Below are positions 1 through 9,497 of a stretch of DNA of 42,519 nt, piece after piece; position 1 is the first letter of the stretch, and every line of letters starts with the position of its first letter. The translations under genes and the position numbers were made by a program. Source of the DNA: Bacteroidales bacterium UBA1182. GTDB taxonomy: Bacteria > Bacteroidota > Bacteroidia > Bacteroidales > Bacteroidaceae. The stretch spans positions 1 through 42,519 of the forward strand of contig DBYQ01000050.1 of NCBI GenBank assembly GCA_002310015.1, read 5' to 3'. Under the pieces are notes generated by a model, which saw only the letters and a program-made list of their open reading frames with translations, ran no database searches and had not been told where the DNA came from.

Positions 1-66
1 CCCAAAAAGTTCTGTGCACCTAGGAATCATTTTCGCACAGGGAATCGTCCCTATTGTGTCTGATTG
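1..66. repeat. Dispersed repeat end with hairpin, cut by the window start
   Basis: The first bases (CCCAAAAAGTTCTG, then CAC, TAG, AATC and TTTT blocks) match the sequence at 21638-21694, which is the right end of a fold-back element there. A hairpin follows at about 36-60 (CACAGGGA ... TCCCTATTGTG) and lies just past the stop codon of the minus-strand gene, so it may also end that transcript. The left part of the element would lie outside the window. Confidence 0.5.
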
Positions 67-68
67 TT

Positions 69-2861
69 TCAGAAGTCTTTGTCAAGAACGTAAGGCATTC
101 CAGAGGCAGTAATTCCTGCGCCGCTTACGTTGAACTTGGTGCTGTATGAGTTGTTGTAGAATTCTATCTCGGCATGACCGTTCTCATCGGTCACGACATT
201 GGGATTCCAATAGAGTGTGCGGCGGTAATCCACATCACCAACAATAGCACCATCTGGATATTCAGGAGAATAGAACTCATGGCTGACACTGAATCCTTGA
301 AGTGTAGTTACGCGTTTTCCCAAATTATACTTGTCATAATTATGTGTCATTTGATGATTGTCCTTAAGCTTTATATCCATTAGGACAAGACGGTCACTGA
401 ATATGCCGGTCGTATTTGCTATCAAAGTGGGGACAGCACTATTGTGCTTTAAATAACTCATATAATCAGGTGCATAATCTCCCACTTCAGATATGCTGTG
501 AAGGTCATCAAAGATCAGAAGGCTCTCAATATCCTGCGTATCTATATTCCAGGGCTGTGAATATTTTCCTGTCGTATAGAATCGTTTGCTGTCATGTACA
601 TAACATATAACCGGATGCCCGTTAATCTGAAAATAATTGTTATCCGGTATCTGAGGGCTTGTGTATTGATAGTCACCGTAATCGTTTACAGGTATAGGGT
701 AATTATAGGAATAACTGTAGTTGTCAGCACTAGGACCATATAAACCGTTGTAACGAGTATCATAATCATAATCCAATTGGTTTATATACCTGCTTCCATT
801 TTCATCATTTCTTACCTGTACCCAAAATGCACTACGGTCAACAGGTTGCCATACAGAATAACCTTTCTCCAGTAGATAACCGGTAACATCAGTTGAGTAT
901 TTTCCCAAATCCATTTCCATATCAACATCCTTCTCAACATCGTATGCCTTAAATGTAAAATAATCCACATACTGCCTTTCGCCACAGATATCCGCTGTAG
1001 GAAGCACAAGACTCTCTGACTCTTTAATTATGGCAGGATATTTTTGAGTATCTGCAACAATAGCTTCTTTGCCCTTTTTTACTGTCCATCCAGGTAGCAA
1101 CTCCTGTCTGCTATAAGCTCTTGCTGCTGGAGTCCTGGCACGTTCCAGACGAATCTTTGCCTTAGGCTCATCCCGTCCATCATCTGCCATAGTAAGACGC
1201 ATAGTCAAATCTGCCTTACCATAGAAATCCTGTATGTCAAACCCAAAGTATCCGTCCTTGTCAGTATCAGCCTGACCAAATTCCACACCATCAGTTTCAC
1301 GTGGTGATATTGCCACAAGCACCTTGACATCATCCATAGCACGATCCTTTAGGATACGGTTGGTCATTATCTCACCGTTCAGGGTAAGGCTGCTCTCCAT
1401 ACGCCGGGTCTCCTTAAAAACTTTGTTGTCTGTCATATACTCCCAGTCATAACGTTCCCATCCCTGTATCATACAGAGCAGGTCCAGATTACGAAGATGC
1501 TGCTTGTCAGATGACTCAAAATAATATGACGGATCATGTATGAATCCTTTAAGGTCAGATGTGAGCAGGAAATCTGTAAGCAGATTGTCTGCATACCGGG
1601 TTCCGTAATCACCGGCATCTCGAACCGATACACAGAAACGGTCACGCAGCGGCTTGCCGTCCTTACCTTTCAGCTGGAATGAGAGGTGCATCTTACCAAA
1701 AGCATCATACCTCTGTTTGTCAGTCTTAACATCAATTACAGGAGGCACATACTTGAGGTTGCCGTTATAGACACTGCGGGCAGCAAGCACCTCACCCTTA
1801 TCAGTAAACAGCACTATCCTGCACACTCCAGCCGGCCACATCTCAGTATTAAAAGAGAATTGGTTCTCCAGTCCTTTCATATTCAGCTCCTCAAACATCA
1901 CCAACTCACCGCGGCATGTAACAGTAACACCTATGGTCTCCTCCTTGCGTGATTGTGAACGGTTGACAGCAAGCTTAAGGCTGTTCTTACGGGCGGCCAT
2001 ATCAGCCATCATGGAATAACCGGTACTTTGGGCTGAAGGGAGAGTAAAAGAATAACGTTTGCCCTCATACTCAAACACGGCATCCAAACCTCTCTTGTCC
2101 GGGATAACGGTAAATGACCCCATGCCTTCATGACCACTTTCAGCAACTATCTTGCTGCCACTCTGCGGCTTGACGACTAACTTTCCCTTTATGCCTGTCC
2201 CGTTTCCGTCAGTAGCCTTAAAAGCCACTCGGCAAGGCAGGCCATGTACCATATGGCCGCCCTCCGGGTAAAATGTCACATTAACTCTACGCAGTTTCTC
2301 CTGTTCCGGGCGGTTTTTGCTGTAAACACTTGAATCCATTGCAATAACCGGATTGCTATAATCACCTTCTGTAGCGGGAGTCCTATATACAGGCAGAACC
2401 CTTGAGAAAATGATATTCCGGTCAAAATTCAGCATATACTGCGTATATGCCCTTACTTCATAATAGCCGCTTGGGTACGGCCGCATGCCTCTCAGCTCAC
2501 GCGCCTGCTCTGTAGAGTAATACAGCAATTGGATGCGCCCATCAGCCTGACCACCCACAATCTTGAGTTTCTGCTGCTGCAACAATATCCCGTCGGGCGA
2601 CAAAAGGTCAACATAAAGAACTGCCGATTCAGTCTTGCTGAATCCTGAAGATTTAACCACAAAAGCCTTGAACCAAATATCATCACCCTGAAAATAAGCA
2701 GTATTGTCAAACTGCAAATACACTTTTTCCTGAGGGAACAATTCATTGAACTGATGTATGTTTCCTGCGAAACGCATCAGTGCATCATTGCCAGCCCACA
2801 CTATACCCATGAAGCAGACTGCAACAGATAGAAACATTAATCTGAACCATTTCATAAGCAT
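69..2861 (-). CDS. Exported MG2-domain / plug-like surface protein, 930 aa
   Basis: A large exported protein of the Bacteroidetes type that joins macroglobulin MG2-like beta domains to a C-terminal region resembling a TonB-receptor plug. A signal peptide covers about residues 1-23 (KWFRLMFLSVAVCFMGIVWA). The segment EKVYLQFDNTAYFQGDDIW near residue 45 is typical of MG2 modules, and FYPEGGHMVHGLP near 195 starts a second beta module. The segment DIESLLIFDDLHSISEVGDY near 770 resembles a plug, and RRTLYWNPNV near the C-terminus is a hallmark of the family. It begins 6 bases after the stop of the TPR regulator, so the two are probably co-transcribed. The start is ATG at 2861, or ATG at 2855 two codons on, which gives a more usual MKWF signal peptide. 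Such proteins are usually predicted to be periplasmic or outer-membrane associated; no biochemical role is known to me. Confidence 0.75.
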   Translation of the reverse strand: MLMKWFRLMFLSVAVCFMGIVWAGNDALMRFAGNIHQFNELFPQEKVYLQFDNTAYFQGDDIWFKAFVVKSSGFSKTESAVLYVDLLSPDGILLQQQKLKIVGGQADGRIQLLYYSTEQARELRGMRPYPSGYYEVRAYTQYMLNFDRNIIFSRVLPVYRTPATEGDYSNPVIAMDSSVYSKNRPEQEKLRRVNVTFYPEGGHMVHGLPCRVAFKATDGNGTGIKGKLVVKPQSGSKIVAESGHEGMGSFTVIPDKRGLDAVFEYEGKRYSFTLPSAQSTGYSMMADMAARKNSLKLAVNRSQSRKEETIGVTVTCRGELVMFEELNMKGLENQFSFNTEMWPAGVCRIVLFTDKGEVLAARSVYNGNLKYVPPVIDVKTDKQRYDAFGKMHLSFQLKGKDGKPLRDRFCVSVRDAGDYGTRYADNLLTDFLLTSDLKGFIHDPSYYFESSDKQHLRNLDLLCMIQGWERYDWEYMTDNKVFKETRRMESSLTLNGEIMTNRILKDRAMDDVKVLVAISPRETDGVEFGQADTDKDGYFGFDIQDFYGKADLTMRLTMADDGRDEPKAKIRLERARTPAARAYSRQELLPGWTVKKGKEAIVADTQKYPAIIKESESLVLPTADICGERQYVDYFTFKAYDVEKDVDMEMDLGKYSTDVTGYLLEKGYSVWQPVDRSAFWVQVRNDENGSRYINQLDYDYDTRYNGLYGPSADNYSYSYNYPIPVNDYGDYQYTSPQIPDNNYFQINGHPVICYVHDSKRFYTTGKYSQPWNIDTQDIESLLIFDDLHSISEVGDYAPDYMSYLKHNSAVPTLIANTTGIFSDRLVLMDIKLKDNHQMTHNYDKYNLGKRVTTLQGFSVSHEFYSPEYPDGAIVGDVDYRRTLYWNPNVVTDENGHAEIEFYNNSYSTKFNVSGAGITASGMPYVLDKDF

Positions 2862-2867
2862 ATTTAT

Positions 2868-4511
2868 TTAATTGATAAATTGTGAAAAGAAATCAGGATT
2901 AGCCTTACTTAGGCGGTACTTTCTTTTGCGTATAGCTTCAGGTGTAACATTTCCAAAAAGCCATGAAATAAATTCATTCTTAAAATGCAGTGATGAAAGA
3001 ATCAAAGTCAGTGACTCTTCCGTATCTATGCCAGGGTATTCTATCTGAATATCGACGAGTGAATCATTGAAAGACTGGTTAAGAGCCACTAACACCTTTT
3101 CTTTATCTTGCATTGTCATATCTAAGCCTGCCGATGCAGATATCAACTTTTTATACTCAATTGTTTTCTGAAAGTACTCCTTGTTTAAGTTCAATCTGTG
3201 TGAATAAAGGTTCAGCAATGCAGTTCTTGCTTCAGGATTATTATGAGACTGATTCCTGACTTGCGATTCAAGAATAGCTATACTACTTGTACGTATCTCT
3301 TTTTCCAGTGAAAGAAGTTCTTCCTGTTTTCTGATAATTCTTTTTTTCTCCCTGTTCTTGAAAAGTGCATAAACAAGCAATATCAAAAGTGTAATTAATA
3401 CTATAGAAGAAAAACCTATTATAAGAAAGCGTTTGTATCTATTCTGCATCATTTCCTCCCTTAACTCTTCACGATGGAGATATTGCAAATCCAGTATTTC
3501 TCTTGAGTCTGATTTCTCAACACTATTAATTGAGTCACATAATTCAACATAATAATTGTACCAATGTAATGCCTCTTCGGTGTTACCTATTCTAATTGAT
3601 ATTTCTGTTAATTTTCTAGCATAAGAATTTAACAAAGACAATATATTCATATTATTTATTGCTTTTTTGTAATAAAAAAAAGCAGAATCATAATCTTCCT
3701 TATAATAAAACAGGGCGGCCTTTAAGGCGTTATATTGATTTAAAGAAACACTATCATTGGACAAATTATTATTCCATGAAAATCTTCTAAATACTACAGT
3801 TTCATATAATGTATCACCATCAATGCCTGAAAGCTCTGACTTGTCTTTTACATACAATGGAACATTCACCAAAGTGTCATCCATAAAATCATCATTTAAT
3901 AGGGAGAAAAGGCTATCAGAGGAATAATCAACACCTTTTTCAAATGCACACGACCATAGCTTAGCGGTAGCATAATATGATGTTATTGTGTCAAACAACC
4001 TGTTTGCATTAATTTTACAGTTATTAAATTCAAATATTGCCTGTTCATACATTTTTTTGTTCAAATAATGATTGCCTAAGTTTTTTTCAGTTAATGCATA
4101 ATAGCGCACTAGAGTATCTGGAAACAGATCCTTAGCCTTAAGATAGGCATATATCGCAGCCATATCGTTTCTCATCTTTGAATAAACACATCCCTGAGAA
4201 TACCAAGCCATCGCAGAACGATAACTTTTACGGTGTGAACCATAATAATTTGTAGCTGTGAGTATCAGGCTATCATTCTTAATTGGCTTATTCAATTGAT
4301 AATCAGTTTGTGTTTTCAGAACCGCATACCAAGCACGCTCTCGATTAGATAAAGGACTATTCATGAATTGCAAAATCGAATCAGCCTTTTCAGCATTAGA
4401 TTCCAGCAATATCTCTACTTCCAACAAACTTCTGTTATCACTACTGCATGAAGAAACAACAGAGACAATCATTACAATAAGAAATGCTATATTTATTCTT
4501 AAATTCATCAT
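2868..4511 (-). CDS. Membrane-anchored TPR lipoprotein with cytoplasmic helix-turn-helix-like tail
   Basis: The layout is a lipoprotein-type signal with a cysteine in VSSCSS, helical TPR-like repeats over about residues 30-340, one transmembrane helix at about 361-383 (FLIIGFSSIVLITLLILLVY), a charged coiled-coil stretch, and a C-terminal domain ending in TPEAIRKRKYRLSK. The last segment resembles the recognition region of the HTH-like domain seen in many Bacteroidetes TPR regulators. The protein could sense something outside the inner membrane and act on DNA inside. The open frame runs upstream to 4598, but the two adjacent ATGs at 4511 and 4508 open a clear signal peptide and avoid overlap with the ligase-like gene, so 4511 is chosen. 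It sits directly before the MG2 protein and is a plausible regulator of this cluster. Confidence 0.65.
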   Translation of the reverse strand: MMNLRINIAFLIVMIVSVVSSCSSDNRSLLEVEILLESNAEKADSILQFMNSPLSNRERAWYAVLKTQTDYQLNKPIKNDSLILTATNYYGSHRKSYRSAMAWYSQGCVYSKMRNDMAAIYAYLKAKDLFPDTLVRYYALTEKNLGNHYLNKKMYEQAIFEFNNCKINANRLFDTITSYYATAKLWSCAFEKGVDYSSDSLFSLLNDDFMDDTLVNVPLYVKDKSELSGIDGDTLYETVVFRRFSWNNNLSNDSVSLNQYNALKAALFYYKEDYDSAFFYYKKAINNMNILSLLNSYARKLTEISIRIGNTEEALHWYNYYVELCDSINSVEKSDSREILDLQYLHREELREEMMQNRYKRFLIIGFSSIVLITLLILLVYALFKNREKKRIIRKQEELLSLEKEIRTSSIAILESQVRNQSHNNPEARTALLNLYSHRLNLNKEYFQKTIEYKKLISASAGLDMTMQDKEKVLVALNQSFNDSLVDIQIEYPGIDTEESLTLILSSLHFKNEFISWLFGNVTPEAIRKRKYRLSKANPDFFSQFIN

Positions 4512-4572
4512 GAATATTTTAAAGATGATACGAAAGTAAATAATTTGATTTGAAAGAATCAAAATATTTATA

Positions 4573-6162
4573 TCACCATATAACCCGCCTCTTAACATCT
4601 AATCGCATAGCACGAGTTTCTGGAGATGATATCTTAACCGGTTTGGATAGCAACTCACGTCCGACCTCTTCCATTTTCATTTCATCCTTTAGTTCTTCAT
4701 AAAGTCTAAACAAACAATATAATGGAGTTATTCTAGATGGACACATATATGATGCTTCCCTATAATGCATTTCTGCCAAATCATTTTGCCCCGACTCTTT
4801 AAAAACACTTCCCAAAAGAAGTTCTGTATTATAATTCGAAATTTGTTTAGAACTATTCAGCGCATCATTTATTGCAGCATCATAATCCTTCGCATAAAAA
4901 TATATTACAGCTCTACTATATAAATAATGTGGATTATAAATCAACATCTTATCTGTTTTTGACAATACATTCTTTCTTATAAATGACGCACAACTCTTAT
5001 CCGCGTAAAGCATATTTATCGCATCACTAAAAATGACATTAGCTCTATACCAAGACAAAAAAAATGTCATAAACATAATTATAACAAAAGTCATTATCCC
5101 TGAAAACATTTTTTTAAATACTAAAGACGTTTTATTCCAAACATCAATGCCACTACTTAAAAAACAACATCCCAAGGCTAAGAAAGTCATAGGATAACGA
5201 AAAGGGTATGAAAACATACTTAATAATGCCATCCCAGAAAAGAGGATAATCACAAACAATCTATTATTACCTTTTAATGCCAACCTAAAAGCCCCAAATG
5301 ATATTATCAACATAGACACAAGCCCTATTATTCCAAAATTTATTGCCACCAATACATATTCAGACAAAGGATGAGTTATATTATCTGTCAACATATATAG
5401 TTCTTGCGCATCAATCTGCTTCAAAAAATCAGCTTGATACAACATATATTCTCGTGCAAAACCATGTATTCCATGTCCCAACCAAATATCATCTTCTATC
5501 ATTTTCCAACATATTCTTAAAATTAGAAACCGTCCGTTAGTAGATGACATTTTTCGAATAAACAGCAAACTAAAGCCTATTATTGCTATAAACAGAAGTA
5601 CACTCCATATTTTTTTGCCTCTAAAATAATCTCTTTCCATATACATCCAAATAATTGTTTGTACAGATATTGTCAACAAACCCATCCTTGATTGAATAAA
5701 GAAGAAGACGATAACATCAATTAAAAGCATTATCTTGGCAACGTTCCTACTTGTTGCGTTTTTATTTGGAAATATAAATACAAAAGGAAAAGTGACACAC
5801 AACAATGAAGCTACACCTGCAGGATTATCAAAATCTGCAATGGAGCAGAATGATGAATAATTATTCAATAAACCTAACGCCTGCATTAAACAATACGAAG
5901 CTACTGCTATATTCATTAAACACATACTAATAGAATAGGCCTTTTTATCTAATTCAATTGTATATTCAGACTTAATCATTGACCCAATTAAGACTACTAT
6001 AAATACAATATTAATCATGATAAACAATCCTATCCACTTGCCCATCACTTGCCATTCCAGAACATTTCTAATGATAGAAAAGCTTCCATTTAAGCAAATC
6101 AAGAAACAGAATAGCAATTGCCATCCTTTTCTGATTTGTAAATTATTATGAAAAAAAATCAT
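4573..6162 (-). CDS. O-antigen ligase / Wzy-like polytopic membrane protein with C-terminal TPRs
   Basis: A 529-residue protein with about ten hydrophobic segments in the first 370 residues, then a soluble tail with TPR-like helices (YNPHYLYSRAVIYFYAKDYD and following). The Wzy_C-type signature is visible: QSRMGLL near 157, then GRFLILRICWKMIEDDIWLG and HGIHGFAREYM near 210-240, and HPLSEYVLVAINFGIIG near 265. The family transfers or polymerises undecaprenyl-linked glycans at the outer face of the inner membrane, and some members glycosylate proteins. There are no sugar transferases nearby, so it is not part of an ordinary O-antigen locus. It is AT-rich, lies 61 bases before the TPR regulator, and may act on the exported proteins encoded beside it; that last point is inference. 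Confidence 0.7.
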   Translation of the reverse strand: MIFFHNNLQIRKGWQLLFCFLICLNGSFSIIRNVLEWQVMGKWIGLFIMINIVFIVVLIGSMIKSEYTIELDKKAYSISMCLMNIAVASYCLMQALGLLNNYSSFCSIADFDNPAGVASLLCVTFPFVFIFPNKNATSRNVAKIMLLIDVIVFFFIQSRMGLLTISVQTIIWMYMERDYFRGKKIWSVLLFIAIIGFSLLFIRKMSSTNGRFLILRICWKMIEDDIWLGHGIHGFAREYMLYQADFLKQIDAQELYMLTDNITHPLSEYVLVAINFGIIGLVSMLIISFGAFRLALKGNNRLFVIILFSGMALLSMFSYPFRYPMTFLALGCCFLSSGIDVWNKTSLVFKKMFSGIMTFVIIMFMTFFLSWYRANVIFSDAINMLYADKSCASFIRKNVLSKTDKMLIYNPHYLYSRAVIYFYAKDYDAAINDALNSSKQISNYNTELLLGSVFKESGQNDLAEMHYREASYMCPSRITPLYCLFRLYEELKDEMKMEEVGRELLSKPVKISSPETRAMRLDVKRRVIW

Positions 6163-6267
6163 TATCTTAATATGTGTATATTCCCTATTTGCAATATCAT
6201 ATGAGTTTAATTTATTTCGTAATTCACACGAATGTAATAAAAGATTTCCCTACGCCTACTTCATTGA

Positions 6268-7266
6268 TTATTCAGTTTTTTCAATCTTAAATTGTACAGG
6301 ATTTCTAGTTGGAGAATCTTGCACCAATTCATATATACCTTCACCGCTATACACTCTATTCTGCATTGCCGTATTACCCATATAATGCAATGTAAAATTT
6401 GTATCATCAAAACCATTTTTAGGGCCGGCCCATAATGCATATTCTATTTCATAGCGAGGTTGATAAGTAACGCTATTATTTCTATAATCTATAAAAATAC
6501 CATAATTATTGTTTTCATTTGTACTAGATGTATTTATTTGACCACTATTATAGGAATATGTATAAAATGTTGTATAATAAAAATAATCTTCATCCTCGTA
6601 AGATAGAACCGTATTTCCTACCCAGCTGCCCCAAACATTCCAATTTAACGATGCAGATGCTACCACATTACCATTCTCATAATAACGTACTGTTTTTGAG
6701 CCACTAAAATCTGACGGAGGAGTCTCAGAACTACGCATAATTAAAATGAACTTTTCTGCATCATATTTTGCAATTGTTGCCATATTAAACAACATATTAT
6801 CATATTCTAACTCACCAGTTCGTTTATTAAACAATGCCAAAGATTTAAAAGTGTCAGTACCATAACGCCACGAAAGTTGAATTACATCATAATCATTAGC
6901 ATGCTCTATTAGTTTTTGAATCCTTTTATTTACAGTTTCTTCATTATAACCGTATTCTTCATTTCGTCTATCAATTTCTTCATACCTAATCACTTCTAAT
7001 ACAGAATCCTCTTTTGAGTAAACAGGAAAAAAGCCATACTTACTATCAAAAAAAATTGCACTATCCAATTTTAGGTCCTTCATAAGTTTAACATCAGTTA
7101 TCTCAATATCATTGAATTCGAAAATGTCTTTGTTGTCAGACATTATTTCTTCCAATGATGATTCCCAATTAAAATCGTCAGCGTATGACGGAAAAAAATC
7201 ACTGTCTTTAGAACAAGACACTAGTTGCATCGCTATAACAGCAATAAAAAAATGATAACTTTTCAT
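6268..7266 (-). CDS. Lipoprotein of unknown function, 332 aa
   Basis: The N-terminus MKSYHFFIAVIAMQLVSC followed by SKD is a lipobox signal with the lipidated cysteine at residue 18, so the mature protein should be a membrane lipoprotein. The rest is rich in Asp, Glu, Tyr and Asn, with probable beta-strand repeats (YYENGNVVASASLNW, YEDEDYFYYTTFYTYSYN). I recognise no catalytic motif or named family. The gene is AT-rich, starts 25 bases after the transglutaminase-fold gene on the same strand, and is followed after a 105-base gap by the ligase-like gene. It could be a partner or substrate of either neighbour. Confidence 0.6.
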   Translation of the reverse strand: MKSYHFFIAVIAMQLVSCSKDSDFFPSYADDFNWESSLEEIMSDNKDIFEFNDIEITDVKLMKDLKLDSAIFFDSKYGFFPVYSKEDSVLEVIRYEEIDRRNEEYGYNEETVNKRIQKLIEHANDYDVIQLSWRYGTDTFKSLALFNKRTGELEYDNMLFNMATIAKYDAEKFILIMRSSETPPSDFSGSKTVRYYENGNVVASASLNWNVWGSWVGNTVLSYEDEDYFYYTTFYTYSYNSGQINTSSTNENNNYGIFIDYRNNSVTYQPRYEIEYALWAGPKNGFDDTNFTLHYMGNTAMQNRVYSGEGIYELVQDSPTRNPVQFKIEKTE

Positions 7267-7291
7267 AATTATAAATATTTTTGTTATTTAA

Positions 7292-9256
7292 TTACCACCA
7301 CTCTATTTTTTCATTTTTAAATCTAAATATTCTCTCATCCATACCGCGCGTAAGATCATGTACCCAGAGTAAAGCGCCAACAGGTACATTATCGAAATGT
7401 AATGAGTTATCACTTGCTATTCCTTTTCCTATTACAGTCCAATAGAAGCCATCCCAATATCTTAGTTCATAATTATCACCAGGATGAATATCATTGTCAT
7501 CACTCCTTGGTACAATTCTAACCATTCCGACAGTCTGCTTTTCTGCAAACTCCATTCCCACCCAATTTCCATTGGATTGCCCTGTTTCAAAGTTACTGAG
7601 CCAGTCATTGTCAAAGGCTTTCAACGCAATATTCTCATTCGCACCTTCTGAGAAAATAGGAGTTCCAGTAAGTAAAATTGTGTCAGATGTAAAAAATGAC
7701 AATTCTGCTATACTTCCATATGATCCATCAGGAGAAAGATAACGCCAATACTTAAATTCCTCTCTGTTATTTATTATAACCTTATCAGGAATATTTAGAG
7801 AATCCACACAAAGCACAGTTTTTGCATTCTTAAAATCTGCATAGTTTGAAGCTTGAATTTTCCCTCCTAAAATTCGTTTTCGCATTGCAACAACATTCTC
7901 TGACGAATAGTACTTTCGTTTTATATCTAATGATTCTCTCTTCTTATAATCATTTTTTATGAACTCTATTTTACCATCTTTATGAATAATGAAAGGCCAA
8001 TTTATAGGCATCAACTCTTTTCCATTAAAACCTAAAGCCACATACAAAATATTACGTCCCATTTTTTTAAAAGTAACCTTCCCTTTGTTTATTTCACCAT
8101 AATCGATAAGAGTCCATTCACTTGACTGTCCATTAAATGTGGCTATGTAAGCAAAATCTTCCACTAACTTAACTGATTCCCATATATGTATAGTAACATC
8201 TGTTGTTTTATAATAACGGTCAGTAACATCAATAGAAAAAATATCGAATGGATATTTGTAAATTGATTTATTATGATAAGGTATACGTTCCTTATTTATA
8301 GCATACTGTTTCCTATAGACCTTTGGAATACGCTGATTGGGAAAAAAGGGACCACCAGGAACAGATGATATATCCCATTCAGATCGCATTTCTTCGCCAT
8401 TATCATTTAATAAAGTATACCATGTATGCCCGGCACGATATCGTCCCCAGGAAGGAGTTTCCTCAATAACAACAGGAATTCCATAACTCCGAAATGTTAG
8501 AACACCAAGATTCACATAATCTGAGCAAGAGCCGAAAGACATATGAGATAGAGTAGATGCACTTCGCATAGGATATCCCGAACGATTATACATTCCCACT
8601 GGCTTAATTCTCCATGATATCTCACTACGAATAGTATTGACCGCACGAAATGGAGATTCATAGCTTTCATCGTCATAATCCATATGAGCAATATTCCACC
8701 AAAATGTTTGTCTCATTGTATCGCGCCAAGAATCAAAACTTTGTAATTCTACACATTTGTATGGAAGAATCCATTCGCAAAATTCATCAAAAGAAACATG
8801 TTTTGCCCATCTTTCATTCATCCAAACATCAAACGATTTGTCAATATTTTCTATCAAGAAATCTGAGGTAATAATTCTCGCATCCGGAATTAAATCTTGG
8901 TCTAATCCCCAAAAAAGATTGTCGGACAAGTAAAGAAGAGAATCTCTTTGAGCCTTAGGAGTAAGACCCGATCTTGTCAAATTTAAAGCAATATCATAAT
9001 AATCATTTATAGCTTTTATATTTTTATAAGAATAATGTCCAGGCATATTCTCTATGAGAAAACGTGCAGCTTTTAGTTTTAGAGGATCATTTTTATAATG
9101 ATCAATCACAGCCTCCAATTCGCATCTATTTGGGCCAGCCACTTTATAAGCATACTCTAATGCATCGTTTTTTAACGAACAAGAAAGAATCGCTAAACAT
9201 GACAATATGGATAAGAAAGACTTAAACACTTTTACTGAGAAATCACCTTTCATCAT
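7292..9256 (-). CDS. Transglutaminase-fold lipoprotein, 654 aa
   Basis: A lipoprotein with a papain-like transglutaminase core. The lipobox is LAILSC with Cys26. The triad is visible as Cys244 in FGSCSDYVNLG, His277 in AGHTWYTLL and Asp295 in RSEWDISS, the order and spacing expected of the transglutaminase-like superfamily (cysteine proteases, peptide cyclases, amide-forming enzymes). The C-terminal third (SFFTSDTILLTGTPIF ... WVGMEFAEKQTVGMVRIVPR) looks like a discoidin or F5/8-type beta sandwich, which often binds glycans. The start is one of two adjacent ATGs (9256 or 9253). It is the first gene of the minus-strand run leading to the MG2 protein. The substrate is unknown. Confidence 0.75.
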   Translation of the reverse strand: MMKGDFSVKVFKSFLSILSCLAILSCSLKNDALEYAYKVAGPNRCELEAVIDHYKNDPLKLKAARFLIENMPGHYSYKNIKAINDYYDIALNLTRSGLTPKAQRDSLLYLSDNLFWGLDQDLIPDARIITSDFLIENIDKSFDVWMNERWAKHVSFDEFCEWILPYKCVELQSFDSWRDTMRQTFWWNIAHMDYDDESYESPFRAVNTIRSEISWRIKPVGMYNRSGYPMRSASTLSHMSFGSCSDYVNLGVLTFRSYGIPVVIEETPSWGRYRAGHTWYTLLNDNGEEMRSEWDISSVPGGPFFPNQRIPKVYRKQYAINKERIPYHNKSIYKYPFDIFSIDVTDRYYKTTDVTIHIWESVKLVEDFAYIATFNGQSSEWTLIDYGEINKGKVTFKKMGRNILYVALGFNGKELMPINWPFIIHKDGKIEFIKNDYKKRESLDIKRKYYSSENVVAMRKRILGGKIQASNYADFKNAKTVLCVDSLNIPDKVIINNREEFKYWRYLSPDGSYGSIAELSFFTSDTILLTGTPIFSEGANENIALKAFDNDWLSNFETGQSNGNWVGMEFAEKQTVGMVRIVPRSDDNDIHPGDNYELRYWDGFYWTVIGKGIASDNSLHFDNVPVGALLWVHDLTRGMDERIFRFKNEKIEWW

Positions 9257-9288
9257 CTTTAAATATGTCCTTTTTATAAATGTGAAGA

Positions 9289-9296
9289 CAAATGTA
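9289..9296 (-). promoter_or_regulatory. Candidate -7 box for the transglutaminase operon
   Basis: The minus strand reads TACATTTG, a match to the Bacteroidetes -7 consensus TAnnTTTG, about 33 bases before the ATG of the transglutaminase-fold gene. No clear -33 TTTG lies at the right distance. Confidence 0.4.
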
Positions 9297-9328
9297 TTTT
9301 TTCACATTCATTATATGATTTAATATGT

Positions 9329-9401
9329 TGGGACAAAAATGGGACAAATAAAACAAGCCTATCTTCTTGTCGCCAAAGCGAGTGTTTTTTTATGGGACAA
9401 A
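9329..9401 (+). repeat. Three direct TGGGACAAA repeats
   Basis: TGGGACAAA occurs at 9329-9337, 9340-9348 and 9393-9401 in the gap between the divergent transglutaminase and GH9 genes. They could be operator copies or the residue of a lost gene. No coding function is apparent. Confidence 0.4.
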
Positions 9402-9444
9402 TGGAATACTTTCACAAAGCAATGTCAAATAGAATTCACATTTT

Positions 9445-9464
9445 TCAATTCTCAATTCTCAATT
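9445..9464. repeat. TCAATTC/TCAATT tandem repeat (inverted copy of the TTGAGAATTGA family)
   Basis: Two and a half tandem units of CAATTCT lie just upstream of the GH9 promoter. The reverse complement recurs at 11588-11605, 11679-11690 and 12561-12573, so the GH9 gene is bracketed by inverted copies. Confidence 0.6.
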
Positions 9465-9471
9465 ATATACT

Positions 9472-9479
9472 TACCTTTG
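9472..9479 (+). promoter_or_regulatory. Candidate -7 box for the GH9 gene
   Basis: TACCTTTG matches TAnnTTTG and lies 18 bases before the chosen ATG at 9498. It is immediately downstream of the CAATTCT repeats. A standard -33 box is not visible. Confidence 0.45.
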
Positions 9480-9497
9480 CGAAAAGAGCCAATTATT

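Noticed and set aside
4573..6162. Part of an O-antigen or capsule locus
   Set aside because: No glycosyltransferase, flippase or sugar-nucleotide gene is nearby; the neighbours are lipoproteins and a regulator.
9339..9497. N-terminal extension of the GH9 ORF as part of the protein
   Set aside because: The extension has no signal features, contains the repeats and the -7 box, and ATG 9498 begins a canonical signal peptide.
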